Below are positions 11,697 to 22,926 of a stretch of DNA of 64,000 bases, one piece after another. A program made the translations under genes and the position numbers. This DNA is from Heliocidaris erythrogramma (taxonomy: Eukaryota > Echinodermata > Echinoidea > Camarodonta > Echinometridae): the NCBI GenBank assembly GCA_025617745.1, contig CM046855.1, forward strand, positions 44,569,313-44,633,312, written 5' to 3'. The notes under the pieces are model-generated. The model had not been told where the DNA came from and did no database searches. It saw only the letters and a list, made by a program, of their open reading frames with translations. Numbering within the stretch: position 1 is the stretch's first letter; every line of letters starts with the position of its first letter.

Positions 11697-12745
11697 TTCT
11701 AATGTAATGTTGGACACATTTGTAATACCCCTCCATATGCAAATGACTTCGGTTCATTTTTCCTATTCGTTATTGCTAAGCAGGATCTATTCTTTATTTG
11801 AGGACATATAACATATCCATAAATTTTCTCATCTTAAAGTTGATTAGAATAGCAAAACAAAACAATTGAATAAGATATTTGCGATAAATCACCTTTAATC
11901 ACCTCTACAACTGGCATTTCTAACTCCTTTATTCAAAGATAAACCTGCTGAGACAAAGGATGCTGGTGATCTGAGCACAGTTGTATCTTTCATCTCCATC
12001 GTCTTTCATTCGTGTTTGCTCTTCCAACTAATGTTTGAAACTATGAATTTTTAACCAACACTGTTTGTTTTAAGCAGCAATAAGTATATATTGACTTTGA
12101 AAATAGCGGTTTGTGGTGCCGATTAAATAAGGAAATTCCATCTCTCGTCACTCAGAAAGGTGTGTCATCCATCATGGAATGCAAACAAAGTACTTGTTTA
12201 CAATACACCACTTACATGTACATGTCTCAAAAATGTTTTTGGTGCAGAATTTGACAAAAATCACACATACTTTGAAGCTTTAGCCTTCTTACAGTTGTGA
12301 TTTTTAATCAGTTATCAATAAATATTTTGTTGCACTCATTCTGATCTTTATAAATCTGCTGAGGCTGAGCTGATTCTAGAGCATGTAGTCTATGGTAATT
12401 TCCAACTTTTTCTATATTCCTTTAATTAGTTTCAGTACCTACGCCAGACTCGGTACAACTCAATTTCATCACCAACACTAAAAATCAACTTCACATGAAT
12501 TCAGGCTCGATATTCAAAGTTTGTGTTATACTCATAACAATACAAAAGTTGGGCAAGTGGCATCATAAAAGAAAAGAAAAGAATAATTGAAGAGTTCAAA
12601 ATTATTTTACAAATAATGTGTTTCACAAGAGACACTGTTTGCAATAATACAAATAATGACTTTTCATGCTATTCAGACAAGAACAGTTGCCTTCACGTGG
12701 CAGATGGCCCTTTGCAATTATTTATACAATTATATTTCAATATGG
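11697..12745. repeat. Local segmental duplication, copy 2
   Basis: Same-strand partner of 6420-8355, collinear over three blocks but compact and lacking the TTAA element. It ends shortly before the SINE at 12836. Divergence is clearly visible, so this is an old duplication. Confidence 0.8.
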
Positions 12746-12835
12746 CACGAAAAAGAGACATGATAACAGACTTTTTCAACCTGCACTCATCAGGTTATCA
12801 CGCAGGTATATAACAAATTACTTCAAGTAATCAAA

Positions 12836-13018
12836 CTTGGCGTTGTGGCGTGCGCCTGTAATCCAGCTACCAGTGGAAGTTATAAACTGATTCAGCGGAC
12901 CCAGGTTCGAGACTGAGTCACGTCTTTCGGATGGTGACGTTAAAGGTCGGTCCCAGACGTAAATAATCATATCTGATTGATACACGTCTGTAAAAACCCA
13001 ATTACACACACACACACA
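12836..13018 (+). mobile_element. SINE with a 7SL-like head
   Basis: The head (about 12838-12915) reads GTGGCGTGCGCCTGTAATCC followed by AGCTAC and GGACCCAGGTTCGAGACTGA. This matches the order of conserved elements in the 5' domain of 7SL RNA. The body has TCTTTCGGATGGTGACGTTA, resembling a conserved central SINE domain known in several animal phyla. The tail is (AC)n. The pol III B-box-like GGTTCGAGAC fits. A tRNA-derived head is the alternative. Confidence 0.6.
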
Positions 13019-13089
13019 ATCACAGCATTCAAACTTTTCCTTGCTGTTACTTGCCGTAGTTTACTTGCTTCATAGTTTGCTTGTCTGGA

Positions 13090-14073
13090 CTAAGCATTTT
13101 CATAATGTAGGTGTCTCAGGAGTCTTTTAGTTTGCCTGATCCTGCAAATAAGCAGTACACTCAAAATGATAATTAACAAAAGTGAGATGGCATGAAAGAC
13201 GTGGTCCCAGATCCCAGAACAGTTTGTATTAAGATAAAGAGCAATTGGTGTTTGTGCTTTCATGAGAGTTGATGTTTGGATAGAAGCTTCACTATTCTTT
13301 GTAGGGTTGTAGAATGGTGTTGAACTTTCTGTAAATGACATAACAGGACAAGGTTCTAGGATGTTGGCCATCGCCTTATTTTGAACAGGGTCCCACCCAC
13401 AATCCTGACATTCACACCTGTCTTTAGTATGTGTAATGAGAGAAGAACAACAGAACACAGTACCTGCCAAATTGACCAACATACGCTGGTGGAGAGTTCC
13501 AGCCTGTTCGATAGGTGCAGTCAACGGGGGAACTCTGCTGCCATTTTGGTAACATACCATATGCCCTGATAGAGTTCCGACTGGAGCTGTACATTGTAAT
13601 GAGACCCAGTCATGATCAAGGTACTCTTCACTTGAATGGCATAATGCCTTACCGGGAGGGTAGTTAACACGTAGCCCAATTCTTGGGTAGTCGGGTAGCA
13701 TGTGACCATTCTTGTATGCAGTGAGAATGTACGTTCCTTGGTTACTTCTTGAGACCGGATCAATCGTAAGGTAGATAGAACAATCATCACTTTCAGTCTC
13801 ATTCTGATTCTTGAGGAGATGATTAGGAGGTAAAGTGATGGTTTCTGAATTCCTGGAGCGATAAAAAGGGGCTTTATATCCATGCTGCAGTGTGACTTCT
13901 GTACCGTCACAAGGATATGGGAAATGTAGTTCTGCAACCTCCCCCTCCATAGCATTTATTATGGTAGATTTACATGTTGCCAAAAGAATCAGTGCTATGA
14001 AAAAGATGAAAACATTAGGTTCACATTTGTATAGAACCTTTTGAAGGTTGCATATAAATGTGCACATTTTCAA
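13090..14073 (-). CDS. Type I membrane protein with two Ig-like domains, single exon
   Basis: The uninterrupted 327-residue frame has the layout of a cell-surface Ig-superfamily receptor. Residues about 20-34 are a hydrophobic signal sequence. Ig-like domain 1 spans about 42-137, with Cys55, Cys98 and a SNQGTY motif near 110-115 that fits an Ig F strand, although the usual Cys after the Tyr is replaced. Ig-like domain 2 spans about 140-225, with Cys161 and Cys208/209. A Ser/Thr-rich stalk follows, then a transmembrane helix at about 291-311 and a 16-residue basic tail. N-glycosylation sequons lie at about 91 (NET), 177 (NGS) and 284 (NCS). Two Ig domains and the membrane anchor in one exon is unusual and suggests a retrocopy or an intron-poor family. 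No orthologue name can be given; a ligand-binding or immune-type role is inferred from architecture only. Confidence 0.75.
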   Translation of the reverse strand: MKMCTFICNLQKVLYKCEPNVFIFFIALILLATCKSTIINAMEGEVAELHFPYPCDGTEVTLQHGYKAPFYRSRNSETITLPPNHLLKNQNETESDDCSIYLTIDPVSRSNQGTYILTAYKNGHMLPDYPRIGLRVNYPPGKALCHSSEEYLDHDWVSLQCTAPVGTLSGHMVCYQNGSRVPPLTAPIEQAGTLHQRMLVNLAGTVFCCSSLITHTKDRCECQDCGWDPVQNKAMANILEPCPVMSFTESSTPFYNPTKNSEASIQTSTLMKAQTPIALYLNTNCSGIWDHVFHAISLLLIIILSVLLICRIRQTKRLLRHLHYENA

Positions 14074-16650
14074 GCTTGCAGATCAAATGTATGAAGAAAA
14101 GGAATAAATATAAGGCAAAATAAAATTGATTCCTAGTTTCTTGTACTGATTTTTTCTACCTTCCTTTTTCTCTTATTCAATATTTTTGTTTGGACATGAA
14201 ATAAAGAATAATCTGAAGATGAAGCGATGAAGTAACAAAAATTAGTTTAGTACAATTCTAACATTTTGAGCCTCTGTAATGCATGGATAAATTAAATTTT
14301 ATTAAGATAATTTTTTTTTAAATTGACCCTGTAGTAATGTATGTATGACCAAACTATCAAATAGAATAGAAGCCCCCTCATTAAAAAAAACTAGCAATCG
14401 GTTTAGTTGGCCTTATATACTTAGTACAAGTTGAAACAATATAATGTTATTCAATGAGAATTGATTCGGCGTTAGCAACAATGTGTAGTTAGGCAAAAAC
14501 AATGTTTCTTGGTTCTCACTGATCCTCTGCGATGATGCCTTTCTAGAGTTCTGTTGTCATAGAGGAAATGGGGTGTTTCTCCTGTCACAAAAAAATTGTT
14601 TATTTATGTCATTCTCCTGGGCATTGTAGAGAAGAGTTCACTTGCAGTTACAGAGGTTGCTAGTTTTCAACAATAATGTTCATATGCTGTTTCAGAAGGA
14701 ATTGCTTGCTGATTGGTCTGTTTGTTATAGATCTGCCTGGTCTTTTACTGTACTCCTATTTGCACATGGTCCAAAATCAGGTCCAACATTCTATCATAAG
14801 GCAAAGTCTAGATAACAAACTTCAAGCTGAGAATGCATATTTTTGTAGATGTTTGTTCTTTGGCAAAAGGTACTTGATCACTCTGTTAAAGCTGTTTCTT
14901 TCAAAGAAGAGTGTGAATGTCTTCAGTTTTTTTCTCCTAGAATTTCTCAACGATGAAGGTACCTTGTAATTTCTGTAAAATTCTTTCCAGCTCTCTTCCA
15001 GATAAAGAAGATGCCTAAAATAATGAATGAATTTCGTTTAAGGGGCAATCAACCTGTTGTAACAATTTAAATGGTGTGAAAGCAGAAAAAATAGATAATC
15101 AGTTGATGAAAGTTTGAAAGAAATTTGTGAGAAATTATGAATGTTTGAAAGCTTAGATCACAAACCTATGTGAATCTTAATTTAGCAAATTGGTCAGTCA
15201 TTTGTCATGACTTTGGGGACAACTCTTTTTTTGTTTTTAATACACTAAACTATCTTGAATATCCATTCCTTTTTTTACAAGAGGATTGAGTTCTAATAAC
15301 AATGAAAAATAAGTTGATAGCTTTCTCATGCTTTTTATGTTTAAGTTTGGAAGAATATCATAGTAGAAATTTCACCTGAAGAGGATTATGCCCTCATATT
15401 TGAAATGTGACGAGAAATACACACTTTTCTGTTTACAGTGCATGTGATTTTCAACAAGATTGAGTCAAAACTTCACAGTGTACCTTAATTATTATGTAGT
15501 ACATAATGAACCTTTCCCTATAGCTACCAGACACTTTCTTTCACAATGTAATCACATCACATAGTACTCAACGTTTTCTTTAACTTTTAACAAAAACAAT
15601 GTTTACTTTTTTAATCGCCTGTGCTTCTTTAACTACATCTTATGTTTTAAGATGCTGTTTACAAAAATTGTAGAAAATTTATTTCCCTTTACTCAGTTTT
15701 ATGCATGAAAATCACTGAAAAATAAAAAGGAATTTCATTTTAGTCCTACACGTTTATGTTCTTCATTTGTTTTCATTGTTTTTATTGTTTATTTTTGGTA
15801 TAATGAGAAAAGATTAGACAAAATATGCAATTTTCTCAAAAACTGATAGCATAATTCTTTAATATTTAAAAAGCTTGCCTTGATTTGAGCTTTGAAGATC
15901 AATATAAAATGATCACCATTGACTTATTTCTTGATGGAGGAATGTCTGAAAATAACTAGTCTACGTGACATTAGCACAGCAAGAATTAAGTAGCCTTTTG
16001 CTTGGGTATGTACCTAAGATGTATTGTAACTCAGCATCTATGATATTACTGTTACTTGTATATTAGCTCTATGACAAAATTAATTCTTCTTATTCAAAGT
16101 GATCAATAGTAATGACCAAAAGAATGAATGAAAATAATCAACTTACCCCTGTATTTTGTACTTTTCCCCCGAGATAATAGAGGTACACAGGGTGCTGTAT
16201 TGTATCCGTGTTTAGTTTGATTGGACTGTTCATGCCTCAAAAATTGTAATTTTTCTGTGAGCCATTAATTGTTTTTGCTCTAAAAACCATGCAATTAGTG
16301 CTTTTGACGCACCGTTTATTTTTGGCCATTACCATAATGCACATTCCATTTTTCTTCTAAGTTCAAAGTAAATTACTATTTAACTGAATTATTAATTATT
16401 TACCAGACACTTTAATCTTTTCCCTATGTTTTTTTTATTTCCTTATTTTATCTGAGGTCATGAAAATGAAACCTGTGGTTACTCTTTAGTTATTAGTTTC
16501 ACACAAATATTGACAGGAACAATTGCCTTTTACGAACCACAGTTGGCTTGATACAACACTTATTAAATAGTATAAATATAGATATTGAAATTGTTGAAGC
16601 TAGTTAATCATTCGTCTCTTCCTGTATTGATTTTTGCTTGAAACCTCAAA
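14074..16650. other. No gene seen upstream of the Ig gene
   Basis: This presumably includes the Ig gene promoter, but no TATA box or other element can be assigned. A TTAAGGGGCAATCAACC end near 15039 looks like a truncated TTAA-type element; I could not find its other end. A 97-residue plus-strand frame at 14676-14969 has no recognisable features. Confidence 0.45.
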
Positions 16651-16652
16651 GA

Positions 16653-16872
16653 ATAAGCCAGTTCGCAATTAATTATTTCATGGTACAAATGACCCTGAAA
16701 TGACCCCTATTTGTACACGCATTTGTTTTGGTGGACGCGCTACTTGTTTAGCATGTCAAAATATACTGCTGCGCACGTCGTGTTAGATACAAATTAGCAG
16801 CATATAAAAGTCAATTGTACTCGGTACAGATGACCTCTATATGCGCAAATTGTAATTGCGAACTGCCTTATT
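16653..16872. mobile_element. MITE, 220 bp
   Basis: Inverted ends AATAAGCCAGTTCGCAATTA and its close complement near 16850-16872 bound non-coding sequence. Internal GTACARATGACC blocks are also mirrored. No clear target duplication. Confidence 0.65.
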
Positions 16873-16876
16873 GTGT

Positions 16877-17848
16877 GCAGATAACGGTAAACCACACAGC
16901 TTTATTTAACATGATAAAATCAGGAAATTAAAGTTAGGGTGCAGCTGTGGATGGCCATGTATGGATAAAAGACAGGAACAAATGGGAACTGCAAATACCT
17001 GCAAACAATAATAAGCAATAATACACATTTTACATAAACAGTAGAATTAGATGCTAAATGAGGCGAGTAAAGGTGGGGTTTTTTTTAGGGAAATATCACC
17101 ATAACAGCAAAACAAAACTTATTGATCATTGCACATTCCAAACATGTGGCATAATCAACAAAAAAATTTGAGGGGGCTGAGCCAGTAAAACACAATGATA
17201 CTAGTAACTACTTACTAGGGTACTCAGTAACCCCTTACCCCCCCCCCCCCCCCCACCCCCACCCGTATCAAGGCTTTGCATCAAATTTACTGATGCTCTT
17301 GATAAATTATAGTTTTTATTAGTTTGTTGACTTTGTTTTTTAATAGAGCACTTTTGATTGCAAAGGCTAAACTACAAAACCTACTGAAATATTGGCTTTT
17401 AAGGCCTGGATAACACCTAAAGGAACCAAAATAATTACTGCACAAAAAGCAATACAGTGAAGAAATTGTTCAGGCCCTATTTCATTATACATGTACTTTA
17501 TATCAAGAACAAAGTTCAATACTTCATAAAAGGCAGCTACTGAAATTGTTGCATTTTTAAAATAGAATTTTGGCTTTGCATTGATTAAATGAAATTGTGA
17601 ATTGGGGCTGTGATCTACATTTACAATGCAATAATGATGATTCATTCTTTTGATCACATAATGTTCACTCTTGTGTTTAGTTTATTTTCACAAGATCAGC
17701 CATCCATGCAGTTTAATGTGTGGTCTGTTTATTTGTCAGTCCAGTACTCAGGGCTACACACTAACAAGAGCCTGGGACACATGGGCGCCCAGAATGTATG
17801 TCCGGAACCCGACAAATAAAAAATATTTATGCTCAATGCATACAGACA
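16877..17848. other. No gene seen; poly-C run
   Basis: AT-rich sequence with a C run near 17238-17255. The short open frames are unsupported. Confidence 0.5.
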
Positions 17849-17852
17849 TTAA

Positions 17853-18749
17853 AGGGGAATTAACCTCAAAATATAAATGTGCTTATATTCAAAGACGTAA
17901 TCTATTCCTTCTTGTTGCCCTACGTAGTATTGCATTAAGATATACGAGATGGGTGTAAATCGAGATTTTCTTAGCAAAATGTATCGTCTGCCAGCGATAC
18001 CTGGGGGCTGCCATTTTCTTGATGTGTACATAAAGATATTTTTAATCCGAAGAGAAAAATTGTCTTTCTTCCTGATACAAAATCCCATTTGAGATTTAAA
18101 ATATTTAACAGATATATACATATATTCTAAAAACGAAAATGTGATTTATATTTCTTTGAAAATTATTATTTTACTAAATATAAATCTATTTTCGTGATAC
18201 TATGACGTACGCGACGGAGCAAATTAATTCAAATTTATGTATGATAACTTTCCCGAGCGTCAATCTTGTCAATAGTGACAAACTATGCATTCACCTGCTT
18301 TGAGATAATGGAATTCAATAGTCAGAATGCGTGTTGTATAAATTATGTTCTGCTCTGCTAGGCAAGCCCAAGAAATCGATTTCTATTTAGCAAAACCAGA
18401 GAATATAAAAAGAAATCTATAAATTTCAAACTTTAGAATATAATTATGTATACACCTGTTATGTATTTTCCATCATATATGGGGATTTTTTTGCAATGAA
18501 GAGAAGCAATTCAGCTCTAGGATTAAAAATATCTTCTTGACCGGAACGGTTTCCAATGGTTCATGTACAACTCCATATCATCAAGAAAATGGCAGCCCCA
18601 TGAAGTGTTAGCAGATGATACCGTGTGCCAGAATGTCTTGATTTAAACCCTTTTCTGATATTTTATTTCTAAAGTGATACAGGCCAATGATTAAGAATAT
18701 ATTACACCTCTGAACATAAGTACATTTATATTCTGGGGTTAATTCTCCT
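17853..18749. mobile_element. TTAA-flanked 0.9-kb long-TIR element
   Basis: Perfect TTAA duplications flank it (17849-17852 and 18750-18753). The tips are AGGGGAATTAACCTC and a close complement. The arms are imperfectly complementary far inward; for example GGGGCTGCCATTTTCTTGAT near 18003 is mirrored near 18575. There is no transposase. The superfamily is Kolobok- or piggyBac-like by its TTAA target. Confidence 0.8.
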
Positions 18750-19021
18750 TTAAGATTTCAATATAATGCTAAATTACTTGGTGTTTGATCACAGACCTAT
18801 CCGGATGAATCAATTCAATTCTAAGTTTCAATGGGCATTGGTCAAAGGTCATTTCTAATAGGGAATAATTTCTACGGTAATATATATTAGAAACATGGTT
18901 CTGTTTTTTTTAAATTAGCTATATTTTTTTTCTAATAAATGTACATCATTTGAGAGCAAGATGGAAGTTAAAAAGAATGTATAGTTTAGAAAAGCCTTTT
19001 GGCAGATTTCTTGGCTTTTAG

Positions 19022-19320
19022 GTGATAAATAGGAAGATACAAGAATTATGCCCAAAGAAACGCTTCAAGGACAGCCTGAAGGCTTTTCGCATCCCAACTT
19101 CCAACTGGGAACAAGGCAGGACTAAGTGGCATTCTTGTCTCCACCTTGGGGCTCAGACCCACGAAAAGAATCTCACTGAAGCTACACAGCAGAAAAAGCA
19201 CGCAAGGAAGGTGAAAGCTTTACACCTTCTACCTGCATCCATCCCCTGCTCCCACTGCCAGCGTAAATTCAGGGCCTAGATTGGCGTTTAAAGCCATCTT
19301 CGTAACCACTATGTAACTAG
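19022..19320 (+). pseudogene. C-terminal remnant of a non-LTR retrotransposon ORF2
   Basis: The frame carries RFKDSLKAFRIP, NWEQGRTKW and CSHCQRKF, in the order found at the C-terminus of many LINE reverse transcriptases, which end in a CCHH-like zinc knuckle. In-frame stops at about 19277 and just beyond split the terminal SHLRNHY part. Everything upstream (endonuclease, RT) is missing, so this is a 5'-truncated dead copy. Confidence 0.7.
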
Positions 19321-19575
19321 GCTATATTCTTTACTGAGAACCATTTAGAGTGGTCATCATCGTTATGCGATGGACAGCATATAAATATCTATATATATAT
19401 ATATATATATGTATATATAAAGAGAGAGTCACAGAATAAATTACTCCGTTAGACACAAAAGGTTCAATATATCGCCTATAAAGCTTTTTCAGGAAATGAT
19501 ACCAAGTACAAAAAATGCACCAAGGATATAGTGCATAATTATTGTCAAAACAACAAGCGTAAATAAACAACAGAG

Positions 19576-19980
19576 TCAAGGCGCAAGAGAGAGAGAGAGG
19601 AAAGGAGAAACAGTGATGATGAAAGATAAAGAAAGGAAAGGATAGGAAGAGAGAGAGAGGGGGAAGTAAAGGAGGAAGAGAAAAATAAGGAGAGAGACAG
19701 GGGGAAAAGGGTGAGAAGAAACGGGATAGAGGGTTAGAAAACAGAAAAGGAAGACAAAAAAGAGGGGGAAAAGGAAAAAAAAGTAGAATAAGAAAAGAAA
19801 GAAATAAAGAAAAATTAAAAAGAAAATAGAAAAAGGAGGGGAGAGAAGGAAGAAACAAAAGAAGAAAGAGAGAGAGATAAAGAAAGAAACAAGGGAGGAG
19901 AGCAAAAGCAAAGTACAAAAAGGAAGGAGAAAGAAAGAAGCAGGACAAAATTACAAAGAAGGAACTGAACGGAAAACGGG
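19576..19980 (-). repeat. Purine-rich 3' tail of a Penelope-like element, copy 1
   Basis: About 400 bp of GA-rich plus strand (CT-rich on the element's strand). It matches 30010-30390 almost throughout. There the block directly follows the endonuclease C-terminus, so it belongs to the same repeat. Ser/Phe/Leu-rich frames on the minus strand are composition artefacts. Confidence 0.75.
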
Positions 19981-19981
19981 C

Positions 19982-20923
19982 ATTAAAGTAGAACACTGAT
20001 GATTTTAAATATTGGCTTAATACTTATTATTGCATAGATGGCATAAATTAAACAAGGTTATCCAAATTTAAAGCTTGGAAACATTTGAATTAATGATTAT
20101 TATCAATTATAAAACGGTAAAATACAGCCCCCGATATAGCAGCTGAAAAGCTCCTTGAACGCTGCTGAGATGTGTGACGACACAAGAGGGGCGAGTCCTG
20201 TCTAAGCAGACGATGTCCCATAACATTATACACATTTTTCAGTGCCTGTTTTGTCATCTCCTCTTCACTTATTTCTCTTACTTGACTAGCGTCAGTCTTA
20301 ATGTTAGTCTGTTGCCTCACTCTTAACTTCGTGTATGGTATTATTTTGATGAAAAATGCAGCGTTAAAAAAATAAAGGAATCAGTCACTTGTAAACAAAA
20401 TAAGACGCCATTGTATTTTCAGCTGCTTGCACCGCGGCATGTTCGGCGTTTCAAGAGGGAACGAATACCATCCAGCTATTATTCGCAGGGCTTTTCAATT
20501 TGAAAATGGGGTTTATTTCATTGATCATTGACCCTTCTCCTGTGTATTTACAATCAAACGGTTTTAGTTATCAGAATCAGTTCACTTTCCCTTTTCGAAC
20601 GGTGTGAAATAAGGTCATGTTTAAATGTACCAAACTCTTTATAATTTGATAAATAATTGCATTGCAATTACGTTCATTCATTATAGGACGTCGTCTGCTT
20701 AAGCAGGATCGATCCCTCGTATGACGACATCAAAACATCGCTATATTTCTGGCGAATCCTCGGATATTCCACATGCTGAGAAGAGCTTTTATTTATGTTG
20801 TTTTTATAATCATCATATACGCAGTTGACATAAAACTTATACGATTGCCATCTGTAAGCTTCCCAATTTCTAGTGATACATTAATTGCCATATTTGTGAT
20901 TTTCTTGAGTGTTCTACTTTAAT
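19982..20923. mobile_element. 0.94-kb TIR element inserted in the Penelope-like repeat
   Basis: Ends ATTAAAGTAGAACAC (19982-19996) and GTGTTCTACTTTAAT (20909-20923) are perfect complements. The next ~100 bp is a diverged inverted repeat, and inner arms at 20165-20222 and 20687-20735 also pair. The related copy at 30390 lacks this block and joins the two flanks directly, which supports insertion. No transposase is recognisable. The target duplication is unclear. Confidence 0.7.
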
Positions 20924-21005
20924 ACCATGAGGTTGGAGCGTGCCAAGCTGAAAGATGATCCTTTCCTCCTGGATCTTCCTTTCCTCATCTGTTACCCAGC
21001 ACTGC
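20924..21005 (-). pseudogene. C-terminal end of a Penelope-like GIY-YIG endonuclease
   Basis: The minus strand translates to DEERKIQEERIIFQLGTLQP and then HG, resembling the last helix and strand of the Penelope-type GIY-YIG domain. It is separated from the rest of the domain (21437-21722) by an inserted LINE fragment. A second copy lies at 30394-30470. Confidence 0.6.
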
Positions 21006-21054
21006 TTAAGAACACAAACTTTTAGATTGTTGATCATGTGATTATGTATTCTTT

Positions 21055-21436
21055 GTAATGTAGGTAGTATCGGTGACGAATTTCACTACTTATTTGAGTG
21101 TGCTTACTTCGAAGAAGATAGAGACAAATATATCCTACCTCAGTATAGAAACCGCCCAAACACATTGAAAATGTGTACTTTATTCAATACCAAAGACGTA
21201 AGAACACTGTCAAAACTTGCCAAGTTTATTAAAATTATTATGTTAATAATAAACTCAGGTTATGATTCACATGTATTGTGTTAACTATGATTTCATAGTT
21301 TTCTGGATTTTGTTTTTGCCTATATTGCCATTTTATTTAAACATGTTATGTATATGTTATAATACTATGTATTATATGTATTTTCTCATACTCCGAAAGG
21401 GGTCGATAGAAATAAAGTTCAAAAGTTCAAAGAAAG
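21055..21436 (+). pseudogene. 5'-truncated LINE inserted in the Penelope-like element
   Basis: The plus strand reads IGDEFHYLFEC and later YRNRPNTLKM before a stop near 21280. This is the C-terminal region after the RT domain of many non-LTR elements. Non-coding sequence follows, ending in AATAAAGTTCAAAAGTTCAAAG near 21410-21432, probably its 3' tail. It splits the Penelope-like endonuclease. Confidence 0.7.
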
Positions 21437-22042
21437 ATTGAAGCGTTGGGCAACAGGGAGATCGACCACTAGTGTTGAGGCGAATTGAACGAAGATGCTC
21501 CTTCACTCGATCAGCCAGTCTCTGTTTCGTCTCCCCTATGTCTCCCCTAGCCCTACGTACAACTTTCTGCAAGAAATGCAAGTTATGCAATAGATAATTT
21601 GTAGAAGTGTAGGATCCCTTAGGTCCAGTGATGGTGGTGGCATCCGTTACATGAGTACAGGTCTTGCATCTAGGTCGACGACAGGGAACTGTACCAAGGG
21701 GGTGATCGTGTATCCGTATCAACTTGTTCCCGAGCAGGCAGTAGAGTAGATTTCACAAGAATTCTTCTTAGACTAGAATCCTTCCTATATGCCATTAAAG
21801 GCATATCTCTGAAGATATCCTTAGTTTGGGGATGGTCGCTGAGCATCTTGAAATTTTTCCTCATGACATGGGCGACTTGAGCACTTGAGGGGTGATATGT
21901 GAAGATCATATAGGTATCGCGATCGGGCAGCATTTTCCTTCTCTTTGGGCTGTAGCAAGGCTTCGTGCTGGGTCTGGGGGACAATCTTCCTACTGAAGTT
22001 TACGAAGAAGTAAACCTTTATAATACATTTCAGCAATTTCAC
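21437..22042 (-). pseudogene. Penelope-like retroelement fragment (RT linker and GIY-YIG N-terminus)
   Basis: Minus-strand frames hold TYHPSSAQVAHVMRKNFKML and DIFRDMPLMAYRKDSSLRRI, the linker that follows the RT domain in Penelope-like elements. After it come PCRRPRCKTCTH, the conserved Cys motif, and GDIGETKQRLADRVKEHLRS from the GIY-YIG endonuclease. At least two frameshifts separate these pieces. The RT catalytic core is absent. The element reads toward lower coordinates. Confidence 0.8.
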
Positions 22043-22390
22043 TTAGTTTTCAAGATATTGGGGCTTGAATAAGGGTTTCCTCCTTATTGACTAGCACTGT
22101 ATATACTAGTATTACTAACCCGATACACGCTACAGAGAAGCATACCGGTACACACCATCTCCAAGCAAACCGCTGAGATATTTGTGCAGGGAGCAGTCAG
22201 GGTCGAAATGACCAAGTGTAGGGCACAGTTCAGCCGTGATCTTTCAGATATTTACACTAAAATGTATCGGAAATCATGGATAGAATATCAAAGCATGTAT
22301 CCTCTGATGCAAGGAGAATATTGTGAGACTATATTCAACTCATTTCATTCCAATTTCCCTTTTGCTACCAAAATTATAAATTAGTTTTAA

Positions 22391-22926
22391 AGGGAAAGTC
22401 CACCCTGATTACAAGTTGGTTTTAATAGAAGCAGAAAATTAAACAGATTAGTGAAGGTTTGAGCAAAATAAGAAATAAGAAAGTTACAAATTTTTGAAGT
22501 TGTAATCAATCAAACACAAATTGGCAACCCCATGACGTTTCTTGCGAGCTCCTCTCCCATTTGCCCTGTGCCCAAAAATCATTAATTTCCATTTTCTCTA
22601 AAGAAAATATTCAAACATACATACACCTTAGATATAATCATTCCTCATATGTTTTTACACAAGAACTGTACAAAACAAATCTATTCCTTCTTCAGACATT
22701 GAGAAAATGAAAGTTATGAAATTTTGTGTACCGAGCAAATGGAAATGGAACTTGGAACTTGCAAGATACGTCACAGAGTTGCCAATTTGTGTTTGATTGA
22801 TTATAGCTTCAAAAATGCACAATATTCTTATTTCTTATCGGATTTTGCTCAAACTTTTATGTTCCTGTTTCTCTCATTTTTCTGCTTTTATTCAAATCCA
22901 CTAAATACCAGGTTGGACAATCTATT
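22391..22926. mobile_element. TTAA-flanked long-TIR element, copy 2
   Basis: It begins AGGGAAAGTCCACCC after TTAA (22387-22390) and aligns with 7171-7642 throughout. Its right end is decayed (GGTTGGACAAT), and the second TTAA is not identifiable. Older than copy 1. Confidence 0.7.

Noticed and set aside
13381..13955. Alternative frames overlapping the Ig gene
   Set aside because: They are shadows of the 327-residue frame, which has a coherent signal-Ig-Ig-membrane layout.
14676..14969. 97-residue plus-strand frame upstream of the Ig gene
   Set aside because: AT-rich, with no domain, no splice context and no repeat match; probably chance.
19331..19996. 221-residue minus-strand frame rich in Phe, Leu and Ser
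   Set aside because: It is the complement of a GA-rich repeat tail; the composition alone keeps it open. The same happens at 29979-30459.
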